Source of the DNA: Tillandsia leiboldiana
Taxonomy: Eukaryota; Streptophyta; Magnoliopsida; Poales; Bromeliaceae
NCBI GenBank assembly: GCA_029204045.2
Contig: CM055074.1
Location: forward strand, 15,365,164-15,429,163
DNA length: 64,000 nucleotides
Direction: 5' to 3'
Part shown: piece by piece, positions 1-11,700 of the stretch
Layout of the letters: each line of letters starts with the position of its first letter
Position numbering within the stretch: the first letter of the stretch is position 1
Notes under the pieces: generated by a model
Database searches by the model: none
Seen by the model: the letters and a program-made list of their open reading frames with translations, nothing else
What the model was told of the DNA's origin: nothing
Position numbers and translations under genes: made by a program

Positions 1-2
1 GT

Positions 3-1082
3 CGAGGCTACGGCCACATTGCAACGGAGTGTCCTAACAAGTATCCGGCAAAGAAGAAGGCGATGCAAGTCGTCACTTGGGATGACAACTCAACGTCAAA
101 TGAGTCGTCTTCAAGTGATGAAGAAAAGAGCTCCACGGCATTCCACGCGTCCACATCTTCACCATTCATGTGCTTTATGGCAAGTACGTCTGAATCATTG
201 TCCAACTCCACTGTTGAAAAGAATGCAATGGACAATGAATCGGATGATTCGGAAGGTGAAGAGTTTGCTCTAGCCTATCACAGATCTTTACAGGATTTAA
301 AGAAACCGGCTAAGCAAAACAAGGGGTTGAGAGGGAGATTGCAGGATCTCGAAGAAGAAGTAAAAAGGGTAACTTCTCTCTCGACCGATCTTGAAGTGGA
401 AAGGGATAGTTTGATAAAAGCAAATGTTTCCCTTCAAGAGTCCAATGAGCAGCTCGAGAAGAACTATATAGATATGGTGAACAAAGCAAACTACTTCTTG
501 AAGCTCTATGGCGAGGGCCGACAGGAAAGACGGGAAATGACAGAGACCATTCTCCAACTCAAGGATGACTTACAGCAATTCTCTTTAGGAAGGAGTAAGT
601 TGGATAAACTCCTTGGTCTTGGTCAAACAAATCGGTTCGGCCTCGGGTACACTCAAACTGGAAACAGTCCAAGTTCGAGTGGGACAGTCTTTGTGCCTCA
701 GTCGGTATCTCCTCCTCCGACACCGGAATTCAAGACAAACAACGACAACAAACCTACCTCATCCTCTTCGGAATCGTCAAGCTCAAAGGTATGTTTTCGT
801 TGTAATTTTGCAGGGCACATCGAAAGAAATTGCGAGATTGGAGCTCAAAGAACAAATCAACCACATCTTGCAATTGCTACCAATAAGCTCACTTCCCGGA
901 ATTCAAGGAAGGATTTTTCAAAAGAAAAGAACATTGGTAGCACCTCAAACAAGACGATGACAAAAGAAAAAGATCAATCATACAAGACGTCGTCTTCAAG
1001 GAGAATCTCTCAACCTTTACCAACATACTCCAAAACTCAAAAGGTTTGGGTATGCAAAGGTGAAACCCCTCCTTGTCTTTAA
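3..1082 (+). pseudogene. gag: Gag, C-terminal part, element A
   Basis: Nucleocapsid part of a Sirevirus Gag, which coats and packages element RNA. The window opens inside a CCHC zinc knuckle (GYGHIATEC, first cysteines upstream). Acidic and serine-rich segments follow, then a long predicted coiled coil (about 300-600), then a second knuckle CFRCNFAGHIERNC near 800-840. The frame is open to 1082, but the conserved gag-protease boundary (KGE..PCL) is followed at once by a stop and A/T-rich sequence: the protease region is deleted relative to element C. The N-terminal UBN2-type domain seen in element D lies outside the window. Confidence 0.85.
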
Positions 1083-1146
1083 TCGTTCTACGATTAAATC
1101 TTGTATAGTTTATGTAGACTATTTTCTTTTCTTCTTTTTCTTTTGG

Positions 1147-3618
1147 TCAACTCGTCAACCATCCTTACAAGGTAAATTGTATATTTTTTCCTTATTGGTT
1201 GATGTTTTCTCTCGGTTTTCTTGGGTAGCATTTCTGAGAGAGAAAGCTGATACGTTTGATTCTTTTCATGAGATTTGCCATCGTATTATGATTGAAAAGA
1301 ATGAAAAGATCATTCGTGTTAGAAGTGATAGGGGTGGAGAATTCATAAATTCAAAATTCATTGACTTTTGTACTTCAAATGGCATTAAACATGAATTCTC
1401 GGCACCCTATACACCTCAGCAGAATGGTGTTGTTGAGCGCAAAAACAGGGTTGTTCAAGAGATGGCGCGTGTGATGCTTCATAGCCGGAAATTACCGCTA
1501 CATTTTTGGGCTGAAGCTGTGAACACCGCTGTCTATGTCATTAACAGAGTGTATTTGCGCCCAGGAACCTTGAATACACCATATGAGCTGTGGTTTAGTA
1601 GAAAACCGGATATCAAGTACTTTCGTATCTTCGGGAGTCGATGTTACATCTTACGTGACCGTGAAAATCTTGGAAAGTTCGACTCTCGAAGTAATGAAGG
1701 GATCTTTTTGGGTTATTCTACGAATAGCAGAGCATATCGAGTATTTAACATTGAATCTAAGACGATCGTAGAATCTATAAATGTTAAAGTAGATGAAGCT
1801 TCTCATTTTGAATCTGAAAAATCTACCCTCGATATCTCTCTAGATGATGATTCTCCTGCTAGTGCATCTTCTCATAATAATACTTCCAATATTAATGATG
1901 CATCTAATGGTTCTTCTAGTTTATCTGATGTGCAGGAATCATCTCGTGTACCTCCGAGTACTCCGTTTCAACAAACGCTACGAATCTCCAAGGATCATCC
2001 GGAATCGAACATCATTGGAGATCCACAAGAAGGAGTTAGAACTCGAAGGCAGTTGGTTTGCGGATTTGCTTGCTACGTATCTTTAATCGAACCAAAGACA
2101 ATAGATGAAGCTCTTCAGGATGACTACTGGATTAAAGCAATGCAGGAAGAGCTTCATCAATTTGAGCGAAACAAAGTCTGGGAATTAACGAAGCCTCCAA
2201 AGCAACATAATGTGATAGGTACCAAATGGATCTTCAAGAACAAGAAAGATGAAGATGGTACTATCATCAGGAACAAGGCACGACTAGTTGCTCAAGGCTA
2301 CTCTCAAGTAGAAGGTATAGACTTTGACGAAACTTTCGCCCCTGTAGCTAGACTCGAGTCCATTCGTATATTGTTTGCTATTGCTTGTCATTTTAAAATC
2401 AAATTATTTCAAATGGACGTCAAGAGCGCATTTCTAAATGGGTTTTTAAATGAGGAAGTTTATGTAGCTCAACCGAAAGGTTTTGTAGATCATAAACAAC
2501 CTAACCATGTTTTTCGTTTGAAAAAGGCTCTTTACGGTCTGAAACAAGCACCGCGAGCATGGTACGAAAGGTTAACAAAGCACCTTTTGGAGAAGGGCTA
2601 TACTCGAGGGGGAGCTGACAGGACTCTCTTTGTGAAGCATTATCAAAATAATTTCATTGTAGCACAAATCTATGTCGATGACATTGTATTTGGTGCAACA
2701 AAAGATAATGATGCTTCTAAATTCGCGGAGACCATGGAAAGCGAATTTGAGATGTCCATGATGGGCGAACTGTCTTATTTTCTTGGATTGCAAATTAAAC
2801 AAAATGATGAAGGTATTCACTTGAGTCAATCCAAGTATGCACTGGAGTTGGTCAAAAAGTTTGATCTAGAAAATTGTAAAGATTTTCCAACTCCAATGGG
2901 AACTAGCCACAAGGGACTTGGAAGTGAATCACATAGTGAGAATGTAGACGAGAAACTGTATAGAAGTATGATTGGAAGTCTACTTTACCTCACGGCTAGT
3001 CGCCCGGATATATCCTTTAGTGTTGGGATTTGCGCGAGATATCAATCAGCACCAAAGGAGGTTCACCTGAAAGCGGTGAAACGGATCATCCGGTACATCA
3101 AAGGATCAATTAATTTCGGAATTTGGTATCCTATGGGAACAAGCCTGGACATTGTTGGATACTCAGATGCCGATTGGGCAGGATCAGTGGATGATCGGAA
3201 AAGCACGAGTGGTGCATGCTTCTATCTTGGCCATTGCCTTGTTGCATGGCACAGTAAAAAGCAGAATTGCATAGCACTCTCGACTGCCGAAGCGGAATAC
3301 ATTTCAGCTGGAAGTTGCTCAACTCAACTCATTTGGATGAAAAGCGTATTGAGTGACTTCCGCATTTCAGCATCTTCGGTAACAATTCTTTGTGACAACA
3401 CAAGTGCAATTAACATTTCTAAAAACCCTGTGTTGCACTCTAGAACAAAACATATTGAACTTAGATATCATTTTCTTAGAGAGCTAGTTGAATCAAATAC
3501 TCTTCAACTTTCATATATTTCAACTGAAGATCAATTAGCTGACTTTTTAACAAAACCTTTGGATCAAAAACGTTTTATTCATTTGCGAAAAGCAATTGGT
3601 ATGCTTTCTTTGAAATAA
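1147..3618 (+). pseudogene. pol: Pol of element A: partial integrase, reverse transcriptase, RNase H
   Basis: Copia-type polyprotein for reverse transcription and integration. Recognisable similarity starts at TRQPSLQGK near 1147. The integrase core keeps SDRGGEF (about 1325) and VVERKN (about 1435), but the zinc-binding N-terminus, the first catalytic aspartate region and the protease are missing, probably through one deletion of roughly 0.6 kb judged against element C. The reverse transcriptase has YVDD at 2671-2682; RNase H follows with SDADWAG and TAEAEY and the usual LADFLTKPL-type end. The frame is open for about 820 codons, so coding decay is recent, yet the product lacks integrase D1 and protease and cannot be functional alone. 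Confidence 0.9.
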
Positions 3619-3772
3619 ACTTCTTTTTGAAACCTTTGCTTAAAATAGGTTTTGTATTTGTTTTGTTCTATTCAATATCTATGTTTATACATAGGATAGT
3701 AATTGAGCATAGATCTTAATTGACTTTAATTGCATCTGTTCACACATTTAGAAATTTATTATGCTTTTGCCA
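3619..3772 (+). other. Non-coding sequence 3' of pol A, interrupted
   Basis: A/T-rich spacer after the pol stop. It breaks off at 3772 and resumes at 15313. The matching stretch of element C (about 55100-55277, minus) is continuous across the same point and so is a paralogous empty site. Confidence 0.8.
3768..3772. repeat. Target-site duplication TGCCA, left copy
   Basis: TGCCA immediately before the 5'-TGTAGAAA LTR end; the right copy is 15313-15317, immediately after GCGTGACA. Element C has a single TGCCA at this point. Confidence 0.92.
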
Positions 3773-6700
3773 TGTAGAAATCTAGAATTTGAAAGTCTCT
3801 GTTTGCCTTTAAATGTTTAAATTTGTCATTTTGGCAAAAGTGGAGTGTTAGTGGGCCAATAGTGGGCCCAGAAATATCGACTTTTGATCGGGGTCTGATC
3901 TGGAAAATCCGAGATCACCATTGCGATCGTCTCGTCGAAACATAGAAGTTTCATATTCATATATTTTCGATCCGACGGTCGGATCTTCCAGAAATCAGAA
4001 ATCAAAAAGTGGGCCCCGCGACTTAAGTGAATAGTAACCTTTGAATTTTTAACCCCTTGTGATCATGAATGGTCGAACCACTATCTAGAATTTTAACATA
4101 GGGGTATGAGTAATGGATCCTAGCTAATTTCGACGTTCTGAGCGCAATGGCACTGACGGATTTCGCGTTTGGCGACCCGGGTGCATCGAAGTGCGTGCCA
4201 CGCGCGGTAAATCGTTGAACTTTATGGAACAACTTTTAATCCGAGCGTCGAACAAACTAAGCAAATGCGCTACCTGATAGGTCTCGACGAGCCGGACGTC
4301 GTGGCGAAGTCCATTTTCAGTTTCGGCGACTCGAGTGCCTCGAAAAGCGTGAAATACATTGAAAAAGTGGGTATTTTTGAAGAAACCCTAATATTTTATG
4401 TACCAAAAATTATGAGGCTTATAAGTTGGGGTGCTGGGTGCATTTGTCACCTACTGAGGGACCTTAGAGTTTTAGGATCTTTGTGTAGGGGGTTTTGTGC
4501 AAATGTGCATTTATACACGTGTTGGAGTAATCCCGAGTACCCTGCCTCTTCCTCTTCGGTAACTGAAGTTCCACCAGCATCTTTAGGCTGTAACCGACGC
4601 GTCCCCTCGGTTGCCGTAACCTCCGGCCGTTCGGGTCGCCGGTGTTAAAGGTAAGAAGCCTATTTGGGTGTTTCCCTTGAGTTCGTGAAAGAGGGATCAA
4701 CCAAAGCCATAGGGTTTAGCCAACCTTCCTCTGAGAGCTTCAATAAGAGGCCGCAACCGAGCTCTGGTGTACCCGACCCCAGCCGCCGCCGAGCGCCGCC
4801 GCAGCCACCTTCCTCTTTCTTCCCTTCTCCGACGAGGTGTGAAGTTGGACGGGATCTCTTCAAAGTTGGATTGGGAGGTGTCTGAGGAGTTCCTGGTGCT
4901 TGGAGGACCCTGCTGGAGCAAGCCGTGGCCGCGCGTGCAAGTGGGACCGAGATCCGGCTTCCTCCTTCTTCCCCGAGCTCGGCTAAGGTGAGGATCCTTA
5001 ACCAACGGTTTCTAGCACCCTGGACCATTAGCAGTGGACTTATTAGGTCATTAGCTTCCTCCCTGCAAAGCCCCGAGGTCCCATGCAGCATGGTTAGCCG
5101 GCGGCCACAATGGGTCGCCGGAAACCTAACCTAGCTCCGCCCCTAAAGAACTCGGCAACTACTGAATATAAACGCACCAAAATTGGTGTGCTTGGACTGT
5201 AGGAGGAGAGGACCAACTCCACCAAATTTGGTGGAGTATGGTTGAACCAATTAATGGCAGTTTTATGCCCTAGTTCGGGCTTTTTGTTGCATTCGGCCGA
5301 GCTTGATGCTCCGGCGCCGGCGGGCCTCTCCGACGCCGGCCACCTGCCCAGAATCCTTGTTGGGACCAAGAGGTTCCCAACCATGCTGTTGCATGGCTCC
5401 CATGCAAGCCGAGGAAGGCGCGGCCGAGTTGGGTGCGAATTTGCACCAAGTTGCGGCCGCCGGCGCTCAGGCCATCTCCGGCCGGGGTGAGTTGGTCGGG
5501 AAGCTTGCTGGGACCACAAGGAGTCTATCCATGCAAGTTAGAGAGCTTCATAATGCTTCTATCAAAATCCGCCATTAACGGGGTGAAGCTCCAAACCGAG
5601 CTTTGCTCCCCGCCGCCGCCGCCGCACCCCGGGGCCAGCCGCATGCATGGGAAGTCTCAGTGAGGTAAATAGCACCTGCTTGTGCTTTTATTTTGATCCC
5701 AGAACCATTGGTTGTTTAGTCACGATTTTCAAGGTTGGAGCTCATCTTCTTCCCGAGCTCCGGCCAACCCGAGAAGGTTTGGCTTGCTCCAGGTTGATGA
5801 GAAATGATCCCTGAACTCAGTAGAACATTTTGCTTCGAAACATATTGCCCCAGATACCCGCTGTGCAGAGAACCCAATTCGGATTTTTGCATGTGTGTGT
5901 GTGTATGAGAGATGCATACCAGCTGTTTGATTAAATGCCACTGAGAAGAAAGAGTTGGAATTTGACAAAACTTTGTATATGAAACTTGCTCCAAATAGTC
6001 CCCTGAGCTCTGTGCTCACTTCAGTTCAAACAGAAACTGAGTGGATTAAAGTTTGGTGCATTGTGAATTAGGGTGTAAGCTTGACCTTGGTTCTGCTTGA
6101 ACCAGCCCACCTGGGCCTCAACCAGGGTGAGCACTGAGGTCCTGGCAGTGCCCAGACCAACTTTGATATACAAAATGTTCTTGTTTGAAGTTTAAATTAA
6201 AAGATGTAGTTGAATCAACCTTTTAGAGAAATGTTTAATTAAAACATGGTTCCGGGCTGTTGGCGAAGTCGCGACAGTGCATTCCTAGCTAATTTGGGGT
6301 CACTGAACGCGATGCTCGCGTTAGAAACAGTGTTTGAAGTCCCGGAGAAACAAAAATTCATTTGGGCTATGTTAGAGAGGGTTTTTATGGCCCGAAGTTT
6401 GCCTCGGGTTCCGTGCTGCTGCAAATTAGTGAGCACGGTGTTCAGCATGAAAAATGTCACCTGCTGGAAGTGACGGTTCGTCAAAATTGTTTTCCAGTTG
6501 AAAGAACGAGCGAAAACAGTGCTCAAATGGCACTAAAATGTAATTTCTGAAAACTTTAAGGGTTCAAATGCAAAATAGACAATGTGTACTGGTTAGTAAA
6601 ATGTTTAAATAATTCCTAAGCTTTTCGTTGGGAATCCGTCGGTTTTCGTTGAGCGGAAATCGGATAACAGTTCGAGAATCGGCAAAATCGTCGATTTAAC

Positions 6701-7192
6701 GGTATCCGGGTGACAATTAAAATAACTAAGAGGGTTTCAAATTGATCTGGGTTTAGGTTAGAGTTAGCGGGACTGAATTGATCCCTGATTGGTGATTTTT
6801 GATCCAGGTTGATTCAGTTTGCACCTGGAGTTGAGCATTTAGAGAATTACAGATTAATTGCCTGCGCATTGACAGGTGGGTTATCTTCGGTCCGGGTTTT
6901 ATCAGTTCGGCCCTCTGGGGTGCGATACTGGTTGGACCCCTGTTGATTGATAGCTTAATCTGATTACTTTGAGCCTGCCTTTCTTTGATTATATTATATC
7001 TGCTATCTGCCTGATCTATGCCTGTTATCTGTTCTATTTTGCCTTACATGATTGTCCATAGCACCTCTAGCATTTATACTTTTACTCGGACATTTTCATG
7101 GTTGATTAGTGAGCCTGTTTGTTCTGCTGATCAAATGATACATCTCTGAGCACATAGATTTATTTAACTGAGGTTTTACCCCGCTTCGTAGG

Positions 7193-7329
7193 GTCGCCGG
7201 AGTCTGTTCTTGTTTGATAGGACAAAGGCACTGCTCTGCGAGGTTTGGACTTAAATCCAAGCTTCGTAGTGTCGCCTGAGTCTGTTCTTGTTTGATAGGA
7301 CAAGGGCAATGCTCTTCGAGGTTTGGACT
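7193..7329. repeat. Two-copy tandem repeat, 68-bp period, in giant LTR
   Basis: Units starting GCTTCGTAG at 7193 and 7261 share GAGTCTGTTCTTG and TTTGATAGGACAA; about 90 percent alike. The same pair recurs in the 3' LTR near 13980-14125. Confidence 0.85.
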
Positions 7330-8105
7330 TTTCAAAACAATTTTCTTAAAAATATGTGTTTAAGCTTTGTATCATTTGGTTGGTTTGCGTGGTTGAGTTG
7401 AGTTTATCTGTGAGCTTCTGTTGAGAGATATTTGCCTTGATCTTGCATATGAGTGACATTTATTGCTGAGTGTTCCTGCATGAGTGTTGAGATTCAGTTG
7501 GTTTTTGCCCTTGCATCCCAGTGGGGATTTCCCGGCTTGTTGCCGATTACCGGTCAGTGGACCGTGAGCTTGAGCATTTGCATATGATTCGCCCGCACCG
7601 TTGTACTTCACGAATATCAGCGGATTTGCTACCCGTAGCGATGTTCTTTACCGGTAAAGTGGTTAGCTGAGGCAACCCGTGACCCTAGTTTGGGGAATGT
7701 CAACCAGGTGGTGCCAAGAGGGCAGCCTCGCCTGAGGTCTTTGCGAAGACCAAAATGGTAGCTTGTGATTGGGTCTTTGCGTTTTCATCTATTTGATGCA
7801 TGTGTTGATTCTTTGATTCTTTGATCTGGCTTCTAGTTATCTACTTCTTTTATGATTCTATGTGATGCCTCTGATTATAGTTCCATTGTTATCTTGCTGA
7901 TTGTCCTAACTCCTTGATGTGTTGATTATCCTGATACATATTTTAAATTCTGCTAAAATTATCTCCTATGCTTGTACCCAGATTATGAGTTTTGCTTTCT
8001 TTACAGCACCAGTTATATATCTGCTTTACCCTAACCCCTGATCTATTACTATCCTCTAGCATTGTATACCAGTAGGTACGATCTGCTATTTCTCGGCTCG
8101 TCGTG

Positions 8106-8157
8106 CCCACTGGGATACACTCCGGTGTGTCTCACACCCTCGGGTGACTGTTTTTCA
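8106..8157 (+). promoter_or_regulatory. Conserved stem-loop and splice-acceptor-like site in giant LTR
   Basis: CCCACTGG is followed by arm GATACAC (8114-8120), loop TCCG and arm GTGTGTC (8125-8131), then TCACACCC and, downstream, CTGTTTTTCAG/GT. The same order of boxes with different but complementary arms occurs in giant LTRs G and I and, weakly, P. Functional reading is inference. Confidence 0.5.
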
Positions 8158-8361
8158 GGTCGAGCGGGTGTTGAGATGTCGGGACGAGTTGGTGAGATCA
8201 CGAGATAGAGCTTGACCCTGGACAGCCGATAAGATCAAGTATTTAATTATTTGTGTATCAAATGTAATGCAATGTAATTGAGAAGTTATGGATATTGTAA
8301 TTTAATCTTGCTTAGTAGATGTACGTAGTTAGTACTCTGATTGTATGCTAAGAGAGCCGTG

Positions 8362-8454
8362 CATATATAGAAAAGGCTCAATCCCCAGTGGGATTGGGAC
8401 TCTTCTATATATGTGGCGGTCTGTTGCGCCCTGGCTGGTTTTAAACTCTGATTT

Positions 8455-8485
<31 letters not shown>
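8362..8485 (+). promoter_or_regulatory. 24-bp-arm hairpin and genomic A-tract near LTR 3' end
   Basis: CATATATAGAA... and its near-complement (21 of 24 pairs) enclose CAGT at 8362-8413. About 45 bp on comes an uninterrupted run of about 28 A residues, then 30 bp to the LTR end. Both features are in the 3' LTR copy (about 15156-15277). This could act at the RNA 3' end; a small foldback insertion is the alternative. Confidence 0.5.
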
Positions 8486-8490
<5 letters not shown>

Positions 8491-8520
8491 GACGCTGGTT
8501 TTTGAACTCGGGGCGTGACA

Positions 8521-8781
8521 GATTAGATGGTATCAGAACAATAGGAAACGCAATGTCTAGGTTTGGCTAGGAACGAACCCTAGGATGACTCGTGTTACGT
8601 GAGAGCGCTGGGTAATGTTCTAAGTCTGATAGGTCAAAACAAAAGTTGTGGGTCGACCGTACTAAAATAAATTATTAACTAGATTAATACTTAGAAAACT
8701 GATATTTTGGGTGTTTAGAAAATTTTTAAAGTATGTTTTGTTAAGTTTCGGGGACGAAACTTTTTAAAAGTTGTGGGTGAT
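8521..8781 (+). other. 261-bp internal domain with primer site and polypurine region
   Basis: Seven bases after the LTR comes TGGTATCAGAACA (8528-8540), the complement of the initiator-Met tRNA 3' end with one G-to-A change. At the other end a perfect 8-bp stem AAGTTTCG/CGAAACTT with loop GGGA (8743-8762) precedes AAAAGTTGTGGGTGA and the next LTR. There is no ORF of note between. Confidence 0.85.
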
Positions 8782-11700
8782 GTAGAAATCTAGAATTTGA
8801 AAGTCTCTGTTTGCCTTTAAATGTTTAAATTTGTCATTTTGGCAAAAGTGGAGTGTTAGTGGGCCAATAGTGGGCCCAGAAATATCGACTTTTGATCGGG
8901 GTCTGATCTGGAAAATCCGAGATCACCATTGCGATCGTCTCGTCGAAACATAGAAGTTTCATATTCATATATTTTCGATCCGACGGTCGGATCTTCCAGA
9001 AATCAGAAATCAAAAAGTGGGCCCCGCGACTTAAGTGAATAGTAACCTTTGAATTTTTAACCCCTTGTGATCATGAATGGTCGAACCACTATCTAGAATT
9101 TTAACATAGGGGTATGAGTAATGGATCCTAGCTAATTTCGACGTTCTGAGCGCAATGGCACTGACGGATTTCGCGTTTGGCGACCCGGGTGCATCGAAGT
9201 GCGTGCCACGCGCGGTAAATCGTTGAACTTTATGGAACAACTTTTAATCCGAGCGTCGAACAAACTAAGCAAATGCGCTACCTGATAGGTCTCGACGAGC
9301 CGGACGTCGTGGCGAAGTCCATTTTCAGTTTCGGCGACTCGAGTGCCTCGAAAAGCGTGAAATACATTGAAAAAGTGGGTATTTTTGAAGAAACCCTAAT
9401 ATTTTATGTACCAAAAATTATGAGGCTTATAAGTTGGGGTGCTGGGTGCATTTGTCACCTACTGAGGGACCTTAGAGTTTTAGGATCTTTGTGTAGGGGG
9501 TTTTGTGCAAATGTGCATTTATACACGTGTTGGAGTAATCCCGAGTACCCTGCCTCTTCCTCTTCGGTAACTGAAGTTCCACCAGCATCTTTAGGCTGTA
9601 ACCGACGCGTCCCCTCGGTTGCCGTAACCTCCGGCCGTTCGGGTCGCCGGTGTTAAAGGTAAGAAGCCTATTTGGGTGTTTCCCTTGAGTTCGTGAAAGA
9701 GGGATCAACCAAAGCCATAGGGTTTAGCCAACCTTCCTCTGAGAGCTTCATTAAGAGGCCGCAACCGAGCTCTGGTGTACCCGACCCCAGCCGCCGCCGA
9801 GCGCCGCCGCAGCCACCTTCCTCTTTCTTCCCTTCTCCGACGAGGTGTGAAGTTGGACGGGATCTCTTCAAAGTTGGATTGGGAGGTGTCTGAGGAGTTC
9901 CTGGTGCTTGGAGGACCCTGCTGGAGCAAGCCGTGGCCGCGCGTGCAAGTGGGACCGAGATCCGGCTTCCTCCTTCTTCCCCGAGCTCGGCTAAGGTGAG
10001 GATCCTTAACCAACGGTTTCTAGCACCCCGGACCATTAGCAGTGGACTTATTAGGTCATTAGCTTCCTCCCTGCAAAGCCCCGAGGTCCCATGCAGCATG
10101 GTTAGCCGGCGGCCACAATGGGTCGCCGGAAACCTAACCTAGCTCCGCCCCTAAAGAACTCGGCAACTACTGAATATAAACGCACCAAAATTGGTGTGCT
10201 TGGACTGTAGGAGGAGAGGACCAACTCCACCAAATTTGGTGGAGTATGGTTGAACCAATTAATGGCAGTTTTATGCCCTAGTTCGGGATTTTTGTTGCAT
10301 TCGGCCGAGCTTGATGCTCCGGCGCCGGCGGGCCTCTCCGACGCCGGCCACCTGCCCAGAATCCTTGTTGGGACCAAGAGGTTCCCAACCATGCTGTTGC
10401 ATGGCTCCCATGCAAGCCGAGAAAGGCGCGGCCGAGTTGGGTGCGAATTTGCACCAAGTTGCGGCCGCCGGCGCTCAGGCCATCTCCGGCCGGGGTGAGT
10501 TGGTCGGGAAGCTTGCTGGGACCACAAGGAGTCTATCCATGCAAGTTAGAGAGCTTCATAATGCTTCTATCAAAATCCGCCATTAACGGGGTGAAGCTCC
10601 AAACCGAGCTTTGCTCCCCGCCGCCGCCGCCGCACCCCGGGGCCAGCCGCATGCATGGGAAGTCTCAGTGAGGTAAATAGCACCTGCTTGTGCTTTTATT
10701 TTGATCCCAGAACCATTGGTTGTTTAGTCACGATTTTCAAGGTTGGAGCTCATCTCTTCCCGAGCTCCGGCCAACCCGAGAAGGTTTGGCTTGCTCCAGG
10801 TTGATGAGAAATGATCCCTGAACTCAGTAGAACATTTGTGCTTCGAAACATATTGCCCCAGATACCCGCTGTGCAGAGAACCCAATTCGGATTTTTTGCA
10901 TGTGTGTGTGTGTATGAGAGATGCATACCAGCTGTTTGATTAAATGCCACTGAGAAGAAAGAGTTGAATTTGACAAAACTTGTATATGAAACTTGCTCCA
11001 AATAGTCCCCGAGCTCTGTGCTCACTTCAGTTCAAACAGAAACTGAGTGGATTAAAGTTTGGTGCATTGTGAATTAGGGTGTAAGCTTAACCTTGGTTCT
11101 GCTTGAACCAGCCCACCTGGGACTCAACCAGGGTGAGCACTGAGGTCCTGGCATTGNNNNNNNNNNNNNNNNNNNNNNNNNNNNNNNNNNNNNNNNNNNN
11201 NNNNNNNNNNNNNNNNNNNNNNNNNNNNNNNNNNNNNNNNNNNNNNNNNNNNNNNNCACTTAGAGTTTTAGGATCTTTGTGTAGGGGGTTTTGTGCAAAT
11301 GTGCATTTATACACGTGTTGGAGTAATCCCGAGTACCCTGCCTCTTCCTCTTCGGTAAATGAAGTTCCACCAGCATCTTTAGGCTGTAACCGACGCGTCC
11401 CCTCGGTTGCCGTAACCTCCGGCCGTTCGGGTCGCCGGTGTTAAAGGTAAGAAGCCTATTTGGGTGTTTCCCTTGAGTTCGTGAAAGAGGGATCAACCAA
11501 AGCCATAGGGTTTAGCCAACCTTCCTCTGAGAGCTTCATTAAGAGGCCGCAACCGAGCTCTGGTGTACCCGACCCCAGCCGCCGCCGAGCGCCGCCGCAG
11601 CCACCTTCCTCTTTCTTCCCTTCTCCGACGAGGTGTGAAGTTGGACGGGATCTCTTCAAAGTTGGATTGGGAGGTGTCTGAGGAGTTCCTGGTGCTTGGA

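Larger units (their letters stand above)
3773..8520 (+). repeat. 5' giant LTR of the LARD-like element
   Basis: 4748 bp from TGTAGAAATC to GGGGCGTGACA. It has G+C-rich patches (4780-5110, 5290-5660, including a CCG run at 5608-5623), an A/T-rich middle, a 68-bp tandem repeat, a stem-loop plus acceptor-like site near 8110-8160 and a long hairpin followed by a genomic A-tract near the 3' end. Short ORFs of 60-143 codons overlap in several frames and match no family I recognise; I treat the LTR as non-coding. Confidence 0.88.

Noticed and set aside
4265..4648. 127-codon ORF in the giant LTR, repeated in the 3' LTR
   Set aside because: No recognisable domain, overlaps other ORFs of similar size in other frames, and repeats only because the LTR repeats.
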